This document shows positions 44,192 through 54,775 of a stretch of 64,000 bases of DNA, one piece after another. Source of the DNA: Pseudomonas baltica (GTDB taxonomy: Bacteria; Pseudomonadota; Gammaproteobacteria; Pseudomonadales; Pseudomonadaceae). Under the pieces are notes generated by a model. That model did not search any database and was not told the origin of the DNA. It worked only from the letters and a program-made list of their open reading frames with translations. The stretch is from NCBI RefSeq assembly GCF_031880315.1, contig NZ_CP134771.1, positions 4,436,501-4,500,500 of the forward strand, written 5' to 3'. Position 1 is the first letter of the stretch; each line of letters opens with the position of its first letter. The position numbers were made by a program, and so were the translations under genes.

Positions 44192-47124
44192 TCAGCATCC
44201 AGATGCAGGTGAGTGATGACGCTGCCGTCCTTTTCAGCCTGGCCCAGGCTCGCGTCGATGAAGAAGACGCGATCATCGCTCAGCTGTGCTTTTTGCACCA
44301 TGAAATCCTTGATACTGGCGGCGCGGGCCTGGCCGAGTTCGCGCAGTAGCGGCGTGCTGTCATCCCACGAGTCGATCACTGCGTCGTGCAGCTTGGCCGC
44401 CCGCGCCTTGCTGTCCAGCTGCTGCCACTCGGCCGGTGGTTGCTGTTTGGCGCGCGTACGGTAGATGGCTTCGAGCATGGCCGGCTTTTCGTCTTCAGGT
44501 ACGGTGATCTGGCTCGCATCGGCCGGGACCTTGTCGCCACGGCGCTGCAGCATCTTGTAGTAGGTGCTCTGGTACTCCTTCTGCAGGCGGCGTTCAGCGA
44601 GGATCGGGCCATCGCTGCTCTGGGCGGCGCTGCCTTCGACTTCCAGGCGCAAGGCAGGGCGCTCCTTGAGTGCTGCAGCGAGTTTTATCAGCGCGGCCTG
44701 GGCCTTTGCGTCCAGGCCACTGGTGCCTGGCGCGAAGGCTACGGTGCCGAGGTCGTCGCCACCGCCGCCGGCGATCAACCCGCCGATGAATTTGAACGGC
44801 GCTTGCGCTGCGCGCAGCACCAGATTGCGCAGGGTTTGCCAGACGATCGGCATGACGCTGAACTGCGGATTGTTGAGGTCGCCGGTGACCGGCAGCGAGA
44901 TCGAAATCTTGCCGTCGGTGTCCTTGAGCAGGGCGATGGCGAGCTTGATCGGCAGGCTCACGGCGTCAGGGCTGTCGACTTTCTCGCCCAGTTGCAGCTG
45001 TTCGACCACCACATTGTTTTCGGCTTGCAGCTGGCCCTTGGTGATCTGGTAGTGCAGGTCGAGGTTGAGCCTGCCCTTGCGGATGCGGTAACCGGCGAAT
45101 TTCCCCGAGTAAGGCGTCATGTTGGTGAGTTCGACGCGCTTGAAGCTGGTGGCGATGTCCAGAGCCGACATGGGATCGAATGGGTTCAAGCTGCCGGCGA
45201 TGGTCACCGGCGCGTAGCGATCCACCTGGCCTTTGATATCGACTTTGGCAGGCACAGGTTTGCGATTGTCGAGAGTGCCGATCTGGCCATTGAGTTGCTC
45301 GATGGCGGTGCCGAAGTTGGGGCGCAGGCTGAAGTCGGCGAAGTTGGCCGAGCCGTCATTGATGGCGATGCCGCCAACGTGAATGCCCAGGGGCTTGCTG
45401 GCGTTGGCCGTCATCGCGGTTTTGTTGGCCGGTTTGGCGGCGCTGTCAGCCGGCTGTGGGACCAGCAGGTCATCGACGTTGGTGGTGCGGTCAGGGTTGA
45501 TCATGAAACGCGCGTAGGGCTTGTCGAAGTTGACCTTGTCGATGCTCAGGCTGTCGCCATGCTCGTAGTCGATACCCTCGACCATCAGGTGTTCCCATTT
45601 GACGAAGTCGCGCTGCTTGAGGGTGTCCAGGGTGTGCAGCTGATCGACCTGGGCGCGACCGGTGATGCTCATGGCCAGCGGCGCGGTGCCTTTGAGATTG
45701 ACAGCCAGGTCGCTGTCGAGCATGCCGCTGCGCAGTTCCAGGCGGATGAACGGGGTGATATAGGCCTGGGCCACGCGCAGATCGATATCGCGGGTCGCTA
45801 CCTTGAGCCGCGCGCTCACCGGTTGCAGATTGACCTCGCCCTCGGCGCTGATCTTGCCCTGCTTGCCCAGCCCGGTGTCGAGCTTGAGGGTGAAGGGCGA
45901 GCCGTTGAGGCTGTCGAAGTTATGCACATCGATATTGAGCGGGGTGATGTCCAGCGCCACGGGCTCCTTTTGCGCCTTGTCGGCAACGTGGACCTTGTAG
46001 TCACGCAGCTGCACATCCTTGAGCACTATCTGCCACGGTTTGCTGGGTCTTGGGGCCGCGGCGGGCTTGCTGTCGGCGGCGGCGGGCGACTTGGCCTCCA
46101 CCGGCGTGGGCTTGGCCGGTTGGCTGGCCAGCAGCTTTTGCCAGTCCAGTTGACCGTCGGCTTCGCGCGCAACCCAGGTTTCCAGGCCGTTGCTACGGAT
46201 CTTGCCAACCTGCACCTGTTGCTTGGCGAGATCGACGCGGGTGTCGCTGACGTCCAGGCGGGCCAGATTGACCAAGGGGCGGCCATCGGGCGCCTTGATG
46301 GCGAAGGGCGCGACGCTGAGCGAGGCGTTGCTGAGCAGCAGTTCGGTCTGCTCGGCCAGGTTGAGCTGGTAATCGGTGCTGAGGTTGAGCACGCCCTCCT
46401 GCAAGTCGATCGGCACCGCGTCGCGCACGTAGGGCCAGAACACTTTCATGCGCGCATCGCTGACCTTGAGTTTGCCAGTGGAGGCGATTGGCGACAGGCT
46501 CAGGTTGCCGGTCCAGTCGATGCGCCCGCCATCCGGGCTGACCGCAGCGAGGGTCATGTCGGCGTTGTCTTCCGGCAGGGTGCTGAGGTTGTTGAGCTCC
46601 AGGTTCATCGAGTTGTAGACGAATTCGATTGGCTCGCTGGGGCGTGGGTCGTTGAAGTGCAGGTAGCCTTCGGCAAGCTTGATGCTGTCGATGCGCAGCG
46701 GGAACGGCTTGGACGGTGGCGCACCGGCGGGCGCGGGGGCCGAGGGCGGCAAGGTGAACAGCTGGGCAAGGTTGAGCCGACCTTGCTTGTCGAACAGCAG
46801 CTCGGTGTGCGGCTTGTCGAGTTCTATGGCGGACAGGTGCAAGGCACCGCTCCACAGGCTGTCGATTTGCAGGTTGGTGTAGAGGCGCTCGAAGCTCACC
46901 TGTTCGGCACCCGGTGCACCCAGGTGCAGGCCCCACAACGTCAGCTCCAGGCTGAAGGGGTTGAACTCCAGGCGTTCAAGGTGCGCCGGCACGCTGGCGT
47001 ACTTGGCCAACTGCTGATTGGCGATGCGCAAGCCGACGCCCGGAAGGACCAGAAAGCCCAGCAGACTGTAAAGGGCCAGGGCGATCAGGGTGGCGCCGAG
47101 GGCGCGTTGCAATCCTTTGGGCAT
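44188..47124 (-). CDS. DUF748/AsmA-like envelope protein
   Basis: A 978-residue protein from ATG 47124, anchored by an N-terminal membrane helix (LIALALYSLLGFLVLPGVGL, about residues 12-31). The long periplasmic part is built of AsmA-type beta repeats (VDLAKQQVQVGKI, IHVGGIAINDGSANFADFSL, PFDPMSALDIATSFKRVEL). AsmA-like proteins such as TamB and YhdP are thought to carry phospholipids across the periplasm. The final 170 residues contain an OmpA-like segment (LRLEVEGSA, LGQARAASIKDFM). Alternative upstream starts lack a better ribosome site. Confidence 0.75.
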   Translation of the reverse strand: MPKGLQRALGATLIALALYSLLGFLVLPGVGLRIANQQLAKYASVPAHLERLEFNPFSLELTLWGLHLGAPGAEQVSFERLYTNLQIDSLWSGALHLSAIELDKPHTELLFDKQGRLNLAQLFTLPPSAPAPAGAPPSKPFPLRIDSIKLAEGYLHFNDPRPSEPIEFVYNSMNLELNNLSTLPEDNADMTLAAVSPDGGRIDWTGNLSLSPIASTGKLKVSDARMKVFWPYVRDAVPIDLQEGVLNLSTDYQLNLAEQTELLLSNASLSVAPFAIKAPDGRPLVNLARLDVSDTRVDLAKQQVQVGKIRSNGLETWVAREADGQLDWQKLLASQPAKPTPVEAKSPAAADSKPAAAPRPSKPWQIVLKDVQLRDYKVHVADKAQKEPVALDITPLNIDVHNFDSLNGSPFTLKLDTGLGKQGKISAEGEVNLQPVSARLKVATRDIDLRVAQAYITPFIRLELRSGMLDSDLAVNLKGTAPLAMSITGRAQVDQLHTLDTLKQRDFVKWEHLMVEGIDYEHGDSLSIDKVNFDKPYARFMINPDRTTNVDDLLVPQPADSAAKPANKTAMTANASKPLGIHVGGIAINDGSANFADFSLRPNFGTAIEQLNGQIGTLDNRKPVPAKVDIKGQVDRYAPVTIAGSLNPFDPMSALDIATSFKRVELTNMTPYSGKFAGYRIRKGRLNLDLHYQITKGQLQAENNVVVEQLQLGEKVDSPDAVSLPIKLAIALLKDTDGKISISLPVTGDLNNPQFSVMPIVWQTLRNLVLRAAQAPFKFIGGLIAGGGGDDLGTVAFAPGTSGLDAKAQAALIKLAAALKERPALRLEVEGSAAQSSDGPILAERRLQKEYQSTYYKMLQRRGDKVPADASQITVPEDEKPAMLEAIYRTRAKQQPPAEWQQLDSKARAAKLHDAVIDSWDDSTPLLRELGQARAASIKDFMVQKAQLSDDRVFFIDASLGQAEKDGSVITHLHLDAE

Positions 47125-47200
47125 GTGCGGCTTCGTCTGTTCGATCGAGGTGCCTTGGAGTATGGCACGGGGATACAGTTCCGATGAACCTCGGTATTTA

Positions 47201-47274
47201 TGTGGGACTGGGCGCTGCCCACGAAGGCAGCTGCGTAGCCAAGACCCCTTCGTGGGCTGCACCCACTCCCACAT
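47201..47274. repeat. Diverged inverted repeat/REPIN
   Basis: TGTGGGACTGGGCGCTGCCC and its inverted counterpart ending CCCACTCCCACA flank a 30-base spacer upstream of the DUF748 gene. The core differs from the main REP, with CTTCGTGGGC replacing CTTCGCGGGC. Confidence 0.7.
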
Positions 47275-47277
47275 GAA

Positions 47278-48294
47278 TCAGAAGTGCAGCACCATGATTT
47301 TCAAGGGCGGCTGGCCATCGGCAGAGGGGAAGTCAGCACCGGGACCCAGACGCGACCACTGGCGCACCGGGCGGCCGGCTTTTTCGGCGCAGCGCAAGAC
47401 CTGATCGCGCCAATCGTCGAAGGCGACCTTCGCCAGATTGTTGCAGCAGATCAGCACGCCATCGTCAGCGGTGGCGAGGATCGCCGGCTTGAGCAGGCTT
47501 TGATAATCGCGCAGCAAGTCGACAGTGCCAAAAGCGCTTTTGGCCCAGGCGGGCGGATCGAGCAGCACCAGATCGAACTGGCGTTGCGCCAGGCGCGGGT
47601 AGCTCGGCAGTTTTTGCCCGCGGCGCTGGCTGATGGGCAAGCCGGCGAGTTGGCGGATTGCCGGGAAGTAGTCCGATTGCACGAACGACATCTCTGGCAG
47701 TCGAGGGTTGAGCAAGCCATTCTCGCGACCGACCGCCAGATTGCCCTCGGCGAAATCCAGGTTGCAGACTTCACTCGCACCACCGGCCGCAGCGCTCAGG
47801 CCGACGCCGCACGTGTAGGCGAACAGGTTGAGCACGGACTTGCCCTTGGCGTGGTCCTTGACCCAGCCGCGAGCTTCGCGCAGGTCGAGAAACAGCAGCG
47901 GGTCCTGCCCGGCATGGCGTCCGCGCACGCGGTAGTCGAGGCCCCACTCGTGGCCGATCATGTCTTCCAGTGCGGCGGGTTCGGCGCTGTAGACCTTGTC
48001 GTGGCGGTCGATGCGCGAGTTGCCACCAGAGCGGTCGTTGTATACCAGGTGCAATGGCAGGCCCAGGCGCTGCTGGACCTCGGCGTGCAGGCCGAGCAGG
48101 GTGTCCCGGTCCACCGGCTGATGGAAGCTCTGTACCAGCAACTGCGGGCCATAGCGGTCCAGCGTGAGGCCGCCGGCGCCTTCCTGGCTGCCGTGGAACA
48201 GGCGATAGCAATCAGTGCCCTGGGTGTGCAAAGTGGCTAGCAGATCGGTGCGGGAGTCGAGGGCGGCGCGCAGCGCCTGGGTCAAAACGGACAT
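47278..48294 (-). CDS. Class I SAM-dependent (RlmI-like) rRNA methyltransferase
   Basis: A 338-residue methyltransferase of the Methyltrans_SAM group. After an N-terminal domain (TDCYRLFHGSQEGAGGLTLD), it has the SAM motif SVLNLFAYTCGVGLSAAAGG and catalytic-loop LVLLDPPAWAKSAFG. Its relatives RlmI and RlmK methylate 23S rRNA cytosine or guanine, so rRNA is the likely substrate. The exact base cannot be read from the sequence. Confidence 0.8.
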   Translation of the reverse strand: MSVLTQALRAALDSRTDLLATLHTQGTDCYRLFHGSQEGAGGLTLDRYGPQLLVQSFHQPVDRDTLLGLHAEVQQRLGLPLHLVYNDRSGGNSRIDRHDKVYSAEPAALEDMIGHEWGLDYRVRGRHAGQDPLLFLDLREARGWVKDHAKGKSVLNLFAYTCGVGLSAAAGGASEVCNLDFAEGNLAVGRENGLLNPRLPEMSFVQSDYFPAIRQLAGLPISQRRGQKLPSYPRLAQRQFDLVLLDPPAWAKSAFGTVDLLRDYQSLLKPAILATADDGVLICCNNLAKVAFDDWRDQVLRCAEKAGRPVRQWSRLGPGADFPSADGQPPLKIMVLHF

Positions 48295-48380
48295 GCGGAG
48301 CGCCTTGGTGAACAGGGGCGCAGTTTACCAGTGTTGGTCTGCAATGCAGCAAGCCGGTGAGGTAATGGGCCGGCTGTACC

Positions 48381-48470
48381 GGCCTCTTCGCGAGCAAGCT
48401 CTGCTCCCACAGTGTCGACGGGTCCTGAGCCTTGCACTTGTGGGAGCACGGCTTGCCCGCGAAGAGGCCG
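48381..48470. repeat. REPIN
   Basis: GGCCTCTTCGCGAGCAAGCT and the inverse ending GCGAAGAGGCC, with about 30 bases between arms, sit in the 206-bp gap between the methyltransferase and thiolase genes. Confidence 0.85.
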
Positions 48471-48500
48471 GCCCTGCTGGTCCATCGACTGCCAATGAGC

Positions 48501-49679
48501 CTACCGCTCGATCGCCAGCGCTACCCCTTGGCCACCGCCAATGCACAGCGTCGCCAAGCCCTTATGCACATCGCGCTTGATCATCTCGTGCAGCAGGGTC
48601 ACCAGCACTCGGCATCCTGATGCGCCTATGGGATGGCCAAGCGCAATGGCGCCGCCGTTGACGTTGACCTTGCTGGCATCCCATTCCAGCTCCTTGCCCA
48701 CCGCCAGGGCCTGCGCAGCAAAGGCCTCGTTGGCCTCGATCAGATCCAGTTCGGACAGTGTCCAGCCGGCCTTGTCCAGGCAACGGCGCGTAGCGCTCAC
48801 CGGGCCGATGCCCATGATCGCCGGATCGACCCCGGCATTGGCGTAGGCCTTGATCCGCGCCAGCACGGGCAGGCCCAACTGCTCGGCTTTGGTCGCGCTC
48901 ATGAGGATCACCGCAGCGGCGCCATCATTCAGCGATGACGCATTGCCCGCTGTCACGCTGCCATCCTTCTTGAAGGCCGGCTTGAGCTTGGCCAGCGCCT
49001 CGGCCGTGGTGCCGGCGCGCGGCTGCTCGTCGACGGCGAAGGACAACGGCTCGCCCTTGCGCTGCGGAATCTGGATGGGGGTGATTTCATCGACAAAGCG
49101 CCCGCTCTCGATAGCAGCGCTGGCCTTTTGCTGCGAGGCGGCGGCGAAGGCGTCCTGCTGCTCGCGGCTGATGGCGTATTTGTCCACCAGATTCTCGGCA
49201 GTGATGCCCATGTGGTAGTCGTTGAAGGCATCCCACAGGCCGTCGCTGATCATCGTGTCGATCAAACTGCTGTGGCCCATGCGCAAACCGGTGCGCGCCC
49301 CCGGTATCACGTAATTGGCCAAGGACATGTTTTCCTGCCCGCCGGCGATGATCACCTCGGCGTCGCCGCAGCGAATTGCCTGGGTCGCCAGATGCAGGGC
49401 CTTGAGGCCCGAGCCGCAGACCTTGTTCAGGGTCATGGCCGGTACCGCGTGGGGCAGCCCGGCCTTGATGGCTGCCTGACGGGCGGGGTTCTGTCCGGCG
49501 CCGGCAGTGAGCACCTGGCCAAGGATCACTTCATCGACCAGGGCCGGGTCGAGGCCGGTCTGGGCCAGCAGTTGACGGATCACGGCGGCGCCCAGATCAA
49601 CGGCCGGGATGTGTGCCAAGGCACCCTGAAAACTGCCGACGGCAGTGCGGGTGGCGGCAACGATGACAACGTCCTGCAT
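48501..49679 (-). CDS. Acetyl-CoA C-acetyltransferase (thiolase)
   Basis: A 392-residue thiolase that condenses or cleaves acetoacetyl-CoA. The nucleophile is Cys88 in [27 protein letters not shown] and the general-base site [18 protein letters not shown] follow, and the second cysteine is in [16 protein letters not shown] near residue 381. It may supply butanoate degradation, mevalonate-like or polyester metabolism. acs is 103 bp upstream on the same strand, so both are probably coexpressed in acetyl-CoA metabolism. Confidence 0.85.
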   Translation of the reverse strand: MQDVVIVAATRTAVGSFQGALAHIPAVDLGAAVIRQLLAQTGLDPALVDEVILGQVLTAGAGQNPARQAAIKAGLPHAVPAMTLNKVCGSGLKALHLATQAIRCGDAEVIIAGGQENMSLANYVIPGARTGLRMGHSSLIDTMISDGLWDAFNDYHMGITAENLVDKYAISREQQDAFAAASQQKASAAIESGRFVDEITPIQIPQRKGEPLSFAVDEQPRAGTTAEALAKLKPAFKKDGSVTAGNASSLNDGAAAVILMSATKAEQLGLPVLARIKAYANAGVDPAIMGIGPVSATRRCLDKAGWTLSELDLIEANEAFAAQALAVGKELEWDASKVNVNGGAIALGHPIGASGCRVLVTLLHEMIKRDVHKGLATLCIGGGQGVALAIER

Positions 49680-49782
49680 GGTTCAGACCTCGATTTATTG
49701 GATTTGTCGGGGTGCCGAGGGTATCGACACCCGCCTGGGATCGATCCGCATGGTGACATGGATGGGCTGCGCGCTGCCATCC

Positions 49783-51720
49783 TCAGCGGTTGAGCCGGTT
49801 GGCGATCAGGCCGTCCAGCACGCTGGCGTCGGTCAACGTCGAGGTGTCTCCCAGCTCGTCCAACTGATTGCTGGCGATGCGTCGCAACAGCCGGCGCATG
49901 ATTTTGCCCGAGCGGGTCTTGGGTAAGGCCTCGGTGGCTTGCAGCAGCTCTGGCCGGGCGAAGCGGCCGATCTCGTGGCTCACCAGCGCCAGCAACTCTT
50001 CGCGCAACGCCCCATCGAAGCACACGCCGGTCATTGGCGTGACGAAGGCGTAGATGCCTTGGCCCTTGAGTGGGTGCGGATAGCCGACTACCGCCGCCTC
50101 GGCGATGCTCTCATGCAATACCAGTGCACTCTCGATTTCGGCGGTGCCGATGCGGTGCCCGGAGACATTGATCACATCATCGACACGGCCGGTGATCCAC
50201 AGGTCGCCATCGGCATCACGGCGAGCACCGTCCCCCGTCAGGTAGTAACCCGGGAACGGCGCGAAATAGCTGTCGATCATGCGCTGATGATCGCCCCACA
50301 CGCTGCGGATCTGCGCCGGCCAGCTGCCCTTCAGCGCCAGCAGCCCGGTGCCGGCGCCTTCGATGGGCTCGCCCTGTTCGCTGAGCAACACCGGTTGCAC
50401 GCCAAACAGAGGCTGCATGGCGCTGCCGGGCTTCCTGCCGGGTGTGCCGACCAGCGGCGAAAGCATGATGGCGCCAGTCTCGGTCTGCCACCAGGTATCG
50501 ACGATGGGACAGCGCTGGCGCCCCACCTCATGGAAGAACCAGTTCCAGGCTTCCGGATTGATCGGCTCGCCGACGCTGCCGAGCACTCGCAGGCTGTCTC
50601 TGGCGCTATTGCGCAAATGCTCGTCGCCTTCCTTCATCAAGGCGCGCAAAGAGGTGGGGGCAGTGTAGAACGTGGTCACCTGGTGCTTGTCGATGATGCG
50701 CCAACTGCGCGAGGCATCCGGATGATGCGCGACGCCCTCGAACATCAGGGTGGTCGAACCGGCAGCCAGGGGGCCATAGACGATGTAGCTCTGCCCGGTG
50801 ATCCAGCCGATATCGGCCGTGCACCAGTGGATATCGCCTTCGCGGTAGTCGAATACATCGCGGTAGGTGAGCAGGGTCTGCAGCAGGTAGCCCGCGGTGC
50901 TGTGCAGCACCCCCTTGGGCTTGCCCGTGCTGCCGGAGGTGTAGAGGATGAACAGCGGGTCTTCGGCGGCCATTGGTTCGGCCGGGCAGTCGGCGCTGGC
51001 GCCATGGACGGCCTCGTGATACCACAGGTCGCGGCCCTCGACCCACTGCACCTCGCCTTCGGTGCGCTGTACCACGATCACCGTGCTGACCTGCGGGCAA
51101 CTGAGCAACGCCTGGTCGACATTGTCCTTGAGGCCCACGTAGACGCCCGCCCTGACGCTCTCATCGGCCGTGATCACAGTATTGGCGCCGGCATCCTCGA
51201 GCCTGTCGGCCAGGGCGTCGGCAGAAAACCCCGAGAACACCACCGAGTGGACCGCGCCGATACGGGCGCAGGCGAGCATGGCATAGGCGGCTTCGGGGAT
51301 CATCGGCATGTAGATGCACACGCGATCGCCTTTGCGCACACCGCGGCTCTTGAGCACGTTGGCCAGGCGGCAGACATGACGATGGAGCTTGTGGTAGGTG
51401 ACTTCTGCGGATTCGGTCGGGTGGTCGCCCTCCCAGATGATCGCCACCTGTTCGCCCTTGGTGTCGAGGTGGCGGTCGATGCAGTTGTAACTGACATTGA
51501 GTTCGCCCCCTTCGAACCAGGCCGCCTGGCCATGGGTGAAGTCGCAGCGCTGGACCTGCTGCCAAGGCTTGAACCAGTGCAGTAACGCGCGCGCCTGATC
51601 GCCCCAGAAGGTATCCGGATCGTCGATCGACTGGCGATAGAGTCGTTGGTAATCGGCGTGGCTCAAGCGGGCCGCCTGGCTGACAGCCTCCGCGATGGGG
51701 AATGCGCTGAGCTTGGACAT
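49783..51720 (-). CDS. acsB: Acetyl-CoA synthetase
   Basis: A 645-residue AMP-forming ligase activating acetate. Core motifs are LFILYTSGSTGKPKGVLHST (A3), VDTWWQTETGAIM (A5), TGDGARRDADGDLWITGRVDD (A7/A8) and ALPKTRSGKIMRR, whose lysine near residue 607 is the usual regulatory acetylation site. P. aeruginosa acsB occupies the same place beside pgi. Other homologues prefer propionate, so acetate is inferred from length and context. Confidence 0.88.
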   Translation of the reverse strand: MSKLSAFPIAEAVSQAARLSHADYQRLYRQSIDDPDTFWGDQARALLHWFKPWQQVQRCDFTHGQAAWFEGGELNVSYNCIDRHLDTKGEQVAIIWEGDHPTESAEVTYHKLHRHVCRLANVLKSRGVRKGDRVCIYMPMIPEAAYAMLACARIGAVHSVVFSGFSADALADRLEDAGANTVITADESVRAGVYVGLKDNVDQALLSCPQVSTVIVVQRTEGEVQWVEGRDLWYHEAVHGASADCPAEPMAAEDPLFILYTSGSTGKPKGVLHSTAGYLLQTLLTYRDVFDYREGDIHWCTADIGWITGQSYIVYGPLAAGSTTLMFEGVAHHPDASRSWRIIDKHQVTTFYTAPTSLRALMKEGDEHLRNSARDSLRVLGSVGEPINPEAWNWFFHEVGRQRCPIVDTWWQTETGAIMLSPLVGTPGRKPGSAMQPLFGVQPVLLSEQGEPIEGAGTGLLALKGSWPAQIRSVWGDHQRMIDSYFAPFPGYYLTGDGARRDADGDLWITGRVDDVINVSGHRIGTAEIESALVLHESIAEAAVVGYPHPLKGQGIYAFVTPMTGVCFDGALREELLALVSHEIGRFARPELLQATEALPKTRSGKIMRRLLRRIASNQLDELGDTSTLTDASVLDGLIANRLNR

Positions 51721-51777
51721 GGCAGATCCTCATCCTTTTGATCGGATGAGTATAGAGGCGGCTTCAGGTTCTGCCGT

Positions 51778-51868
51778 GTAGCGAGGGGGGCTGGCCCCCG
51801 ATACGGTCGGTCAGACACATTTGCGTGACTGACACCGCGTATCGGAGGCAAGATTCTCGCTATAGGGT
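51778..51868. repeat. Second-family REP with nested palindrome
   Basis: An outer TGTAGCGAGG/CTCGCTATA pair surrounds CCGATACGGTCGGTCAG and its inverse CTGACACCGCGTATCGG. It lies between convergent-facing ends of acs upstream and pgi downstream and differs from the GGGCAAGCCTTGCTCCC family. Confidence 0.65.
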
Positions 51869-51875
51869 GTTGCGC

Positions 51876-53540
51876 TTAACCGCGGTGACGACCACGGAAG
51901 TAGTTGATCAAGCCTTGGGTCGAAGCATCCTCGGCTGGCTCTTCGATACCGCCGGTCAGGCGTTGGTACACGCCCTTGCCCAGCTCCTTGCCCAGCTCCA
52001 CACCCCACTGGTCGAAGGCGTTGGTGCCCCAGATCACGCTCTGCACGAACACCTTGTGCTCATACATGGCCACCAGCGCACCCAAGCGCCGAGGGCTGAC
52101 TCGCTCGAGCACCAGCGTATTGCTCGGACGGTTGCCCGGGATCACCTTGTGCGGTGCCAGCTTCTGGATATCGGCCTCGGCCATGCCTTTGTCACGCAAC
52201 TCGGCTTCGGCTTCGCTGCGGGTCTTGCCGAGCATCAGCGCCTGGCTTTGCGACAGGCAGTTGGCGAACAGCCACTGGTGATGGTCGGCGACCGGATTGA
52301 AGCTGACTACCGGCACGATGAAGTCTGCCGGGATCATCTGCGTGCCTTGGTGCAGCAACTGGTGATAAGCATGCTGACCGTTGCAACCCACACCGCCCCA
52401 GATTACCGGGCCGGTTTCGACGCTGACCGGGCTGCCGTCCTGGCGCACGCTCTTGCCGTTGGACTCCATGTCCAGCTGCTGCAAGTGCTTGGTGATGTTG
52501 CGCAGGTAGTGATCGTACGGCAGGATCGCGTGGCTCTGGGCTTCCCAGAAATTGTTGTACCACACGCCCAGCAGCGCCAGCAGGACCGGGATGTTCTGTT
52601 CGAACGGCGCGGTCTGGAAGTGCTGGTCCATGGTGTAGGCACCGGACAGCAGCTCCTTGAAGTTGGCCATGCCGATGGACAGCGCGATCGGCAAACCGAT
52701 GGCCGACCACAGCGAATAACGTCCGCCGACCCAGTCCCACATCGGGAAGATGTTTTCTTCACGAATACCGAACGCCACGGCCGCGGCGTTGTTGCTCGAG
52801 ACCGCGATGAAGTGCCGATGCAGCTCGGCTTCGGAGCCGCCCTGGGCCAGGTACCAGGCACGCGAAGCCTGGGCATTCTTGAGGGTTTCGAGGGTATTGA
52901 AGGATTTCGACGAGACGATGAACAGCGTGGTCTCGGCGCGCAGCTTGGCTGACAGCTCGTGGAATTCGCTGCCGTCGATGTTCGCCAGGTAGTGGCAACG
53001 CACGCCTTTCTGGCTGTAGGGCAACAGCGCCTCGGACACCAGCTCAGGGCCCAGGAACGAGCCGCCGATACCGATATTGACCACATCGGTGATCGGTTTT
53101 TCGGTGTAGCCGCGCCACAGGCCGTCGTGGATGCGGGTGACCAGTTCGGTGATCTGGTTCAGCACCTTGTGCACGTCCGGCATGATGTTGGTGCCGTTGA
53201 CGCTGAGCTTGTCGCCGACCGGGCGACGCAACGCGGTGTGCAGCGCCGGGCGGCCTTCGGAGGCGTTGAGGATCTCGCCGGCGAACATCGCCTTGATCGC
53301 CGTATTGAGGTCGACCTCGGCGGCGAGCTTGACCAGCAGGTCGCGGGTCTCGCTGGTGATCAGGTTTTTCGAGTAGTCGAGGAACAGCCCACAACCGCTC
53401 AGGGAGAATTGATTGAAGCGCTGTGGATCGGCCTGGAATGCCTCGCGCATGCTGAAATCCTGCATGGCGGTACGGTGCTGGCTGAGCGCCTTCCATGCGG
53501 GCAACTGGGTAACGTCGTGAGGAGTGCGGTAGTACGCCAT
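51876..53540 (-). CDS. pgi: Glucose-6-phosphate isomerase
   Basis: A 554-residue glycolytic and gluconeogenic enzyme. Signatures are [54 protein letters not shown] and [19 protein letters not shown]. The catalytic Glu and His lie in the [16 protein letters not shown] region. Length is normal. panC lies 374 bp upstream, and the panD gene usually found between them in P. aeruginosa is absent. Confidence 0.97.
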   Translation of the reverse strand: MAYYRTPHDVTQLPAWKALSQHRTAMQDFSMREAFQADPQRFNQFSLSGCGLFLDYSKNLITSETRDLLVKLAAEVDLNTAIKAMFAGEILNASEGRPALHTALRRPVGDKLSVNGTNIMPDVHKVLNQITELVTRIHDGLWRGYTEKPITDVVNIGIGGSFLGPELVSEALLPYSQKGVRCHYLANIDGSEFHELSAKLRAETTLFIVSSKSFNTLETLKNAQASRAWYLAQGGSEAELHRHFIAVSSNNAAAVAFGIREENIFPMWDWVGGRYSLWSAIGLPIALSIGMANFKELLSGAYTMDQHFQTAPFEQNIPVLLALLGVWYNNFWEAQSHAILPYDHYLRNITKHLQQLDMESNGKSVRQDGSPVSVETGPVIWGGVGCNGQHAYHQLLHQGTQMIPADFIVPVVSFNPVADHHQWLFANCLSQSQALMLGKTRSEAEAELRDKGMAEADIQKLAPHKVIPGNRPSNTLVLERVSPRRLGALVAMYEHKVFVQSVIWGTNAFDQWGVELGKELGKGVYQRLTGGIEEPAEDASTQGLINYFRGRHRG

Positions 53541-53802
53541 CGCTGCGGGTTTCCTTTTACTGGTACTGCCTCGTGGACACTGACTGATCCGGCCAGGTTG
53601 CGTAGCGGTTCAAGCCACACTGCAGGTCTTGCCGCACTGCTGGCGACGACGCCTGGACACAGATCAAGCTGAACTGTGATTACAGTAAACATCCTTTGCG
53701 CGTCTGTCTGCGCCTGGATTGCCTTTTGACTGATACTTTTCACAATCGTTGGCAGATGAAGCTGATTTTCATGAACGCGGCAGAGTCGGCTGCGCTGCAG
53801 AT

Positions 53803-53892
53803 GGCCTCTTCGCGAGCAAGCTCTGCTCCCACAGTGGAAACAGTTCCAGAGTCGAACACCTGTGGGAGCAGAGCTTGCTCGCGAAGAGGCCG
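53803..53892. repeat. REPIN in the pgi-panC gap
   Basis: GGCCTCTTCGCGAGCAAGCT and inverse CGCGAAGAGGCC frame a 30-base spacer. It nearly duplicates the repeat at 48381. No ORF of panD size or likeness is found in the 374-bp gap (53541-53914). Confidence 0.9.
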
Positions 53893-53914
53893 GCATGGCT
53901 AGAGCAAATCTTGC

Positions 53915-54775
53915 TCAAACCGCTGCATGCAGATCCAGATGCAGATTGTCGATCAACCGCGTGGTGCCCAGATAGGCCGCCACCAGAATGACCAGATCGT
54001 GATCCAGCGCGGTGGCCGGGCGCAGGTGCACGGAGTGGCGGATTTCCAGATAGTCGAGGGTGAACCCCGAGGCGCTGATGATCTTGCGTTGGCGCTCCAG
54101 CAGCCCGGCATAGTCGCGGTCGCCTTGGGCAATGGCCTCGGCCATTTCGCTGAGGCTGCGGTACAGCACTGGCGCCTTGGCCCGTTGCGCGGCATCCAGA
54201 TAACCGTTGCGCGAAGACAGCGCCAGGCCGTCTTCGGCGCGCACGGTCGGCTGGCCGACGATCTCGATAGGCATGTTGAGGTCGCGGACCATGGCGCGGA
54301 TCACCGCCAGTTGCTGGTAATCCTTCTGGCCGAAGATGGCGACGTCCGGCTGCACCATGTTGAGCAACTTGCTGACCACCGTGGCCACGCCCTCGAAGTG
54401 CCCCGGGCGGCTGGCACCGCACAGGCCCTGGGACAGTTCCGGCACGCTGACGCGGGTCTGCACGGCAGTGCCTTCGGGGTACATTTGCGCCACGCTGGGG
54501 GCGAACAGCAGGTCGCAACCGGCCTCGACCAGGCGCTGCTGATCGGCGTCCAGGGTACGCGGGTAGGTATCGAGATCTTCGCTGGGGCCGAATTGCAACG
54601 GATTGACGAAAATGCTCGCCACCACGAAGTCGCTCAGCGCGCGGGCGTGAGTCACCAGCGCGGCGTGACCGCTGTGCAGATTACCCATGGTCGGGGCGAA
54701 GCCGATGCGTTTGCCGGCGCGGCGTGCCAAGGCAATCGCGGCGCGCAGTTCAGCGATGGTGGTGACTGTGTTCAT
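53915..54775 (-). CDS. panC: Pantothenate synthetase
   Basis: A 286-residue enzyme joining pantoate and beta-alanine. Motifs are [17 protein letters not shown] (ATP-binding HxGH near 36-39), [31 protein letters not shown] and [22 protein letters not shown] 54775 overlaps the panB stop. Its second substrate beta-alanine normally comes from PanD, which is missing from this locus. Confidence 0.96.
   Translation of the reverse strand: MNTVTTIAELRAAIALARRAGKRIGFAPTMGNLHSGHAALVTHARALSDFVVASIFVNPLQFGPSEDLDTYPRTLDADQQRLVEAGCDLLFAPSVAQMYPEGTAVQTRVSVPELSQGLCGASRPGHFEGVATVVSKLLNMVQPDVAIFGQKDYQQLAVIRAMVRDLNMPIEIVGQPTVRAEDGLALSSRNGYLDAAQRAKAPVLYRSLSEMAEAIAQGDRDYAGLLERQRKIISASGFTLDYLEIRHSVHLRPATALDHDLVILVAAYLGTTRLIDNLHLDLHAAV

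Noticed and set aside
44386..47187. A 933-codon frame antisense to the DUF748 gene
   Set aside because: Low-complexity Gly/Ala/Val composition and no start signal; the minus-strand gene has membrane and repeat features.
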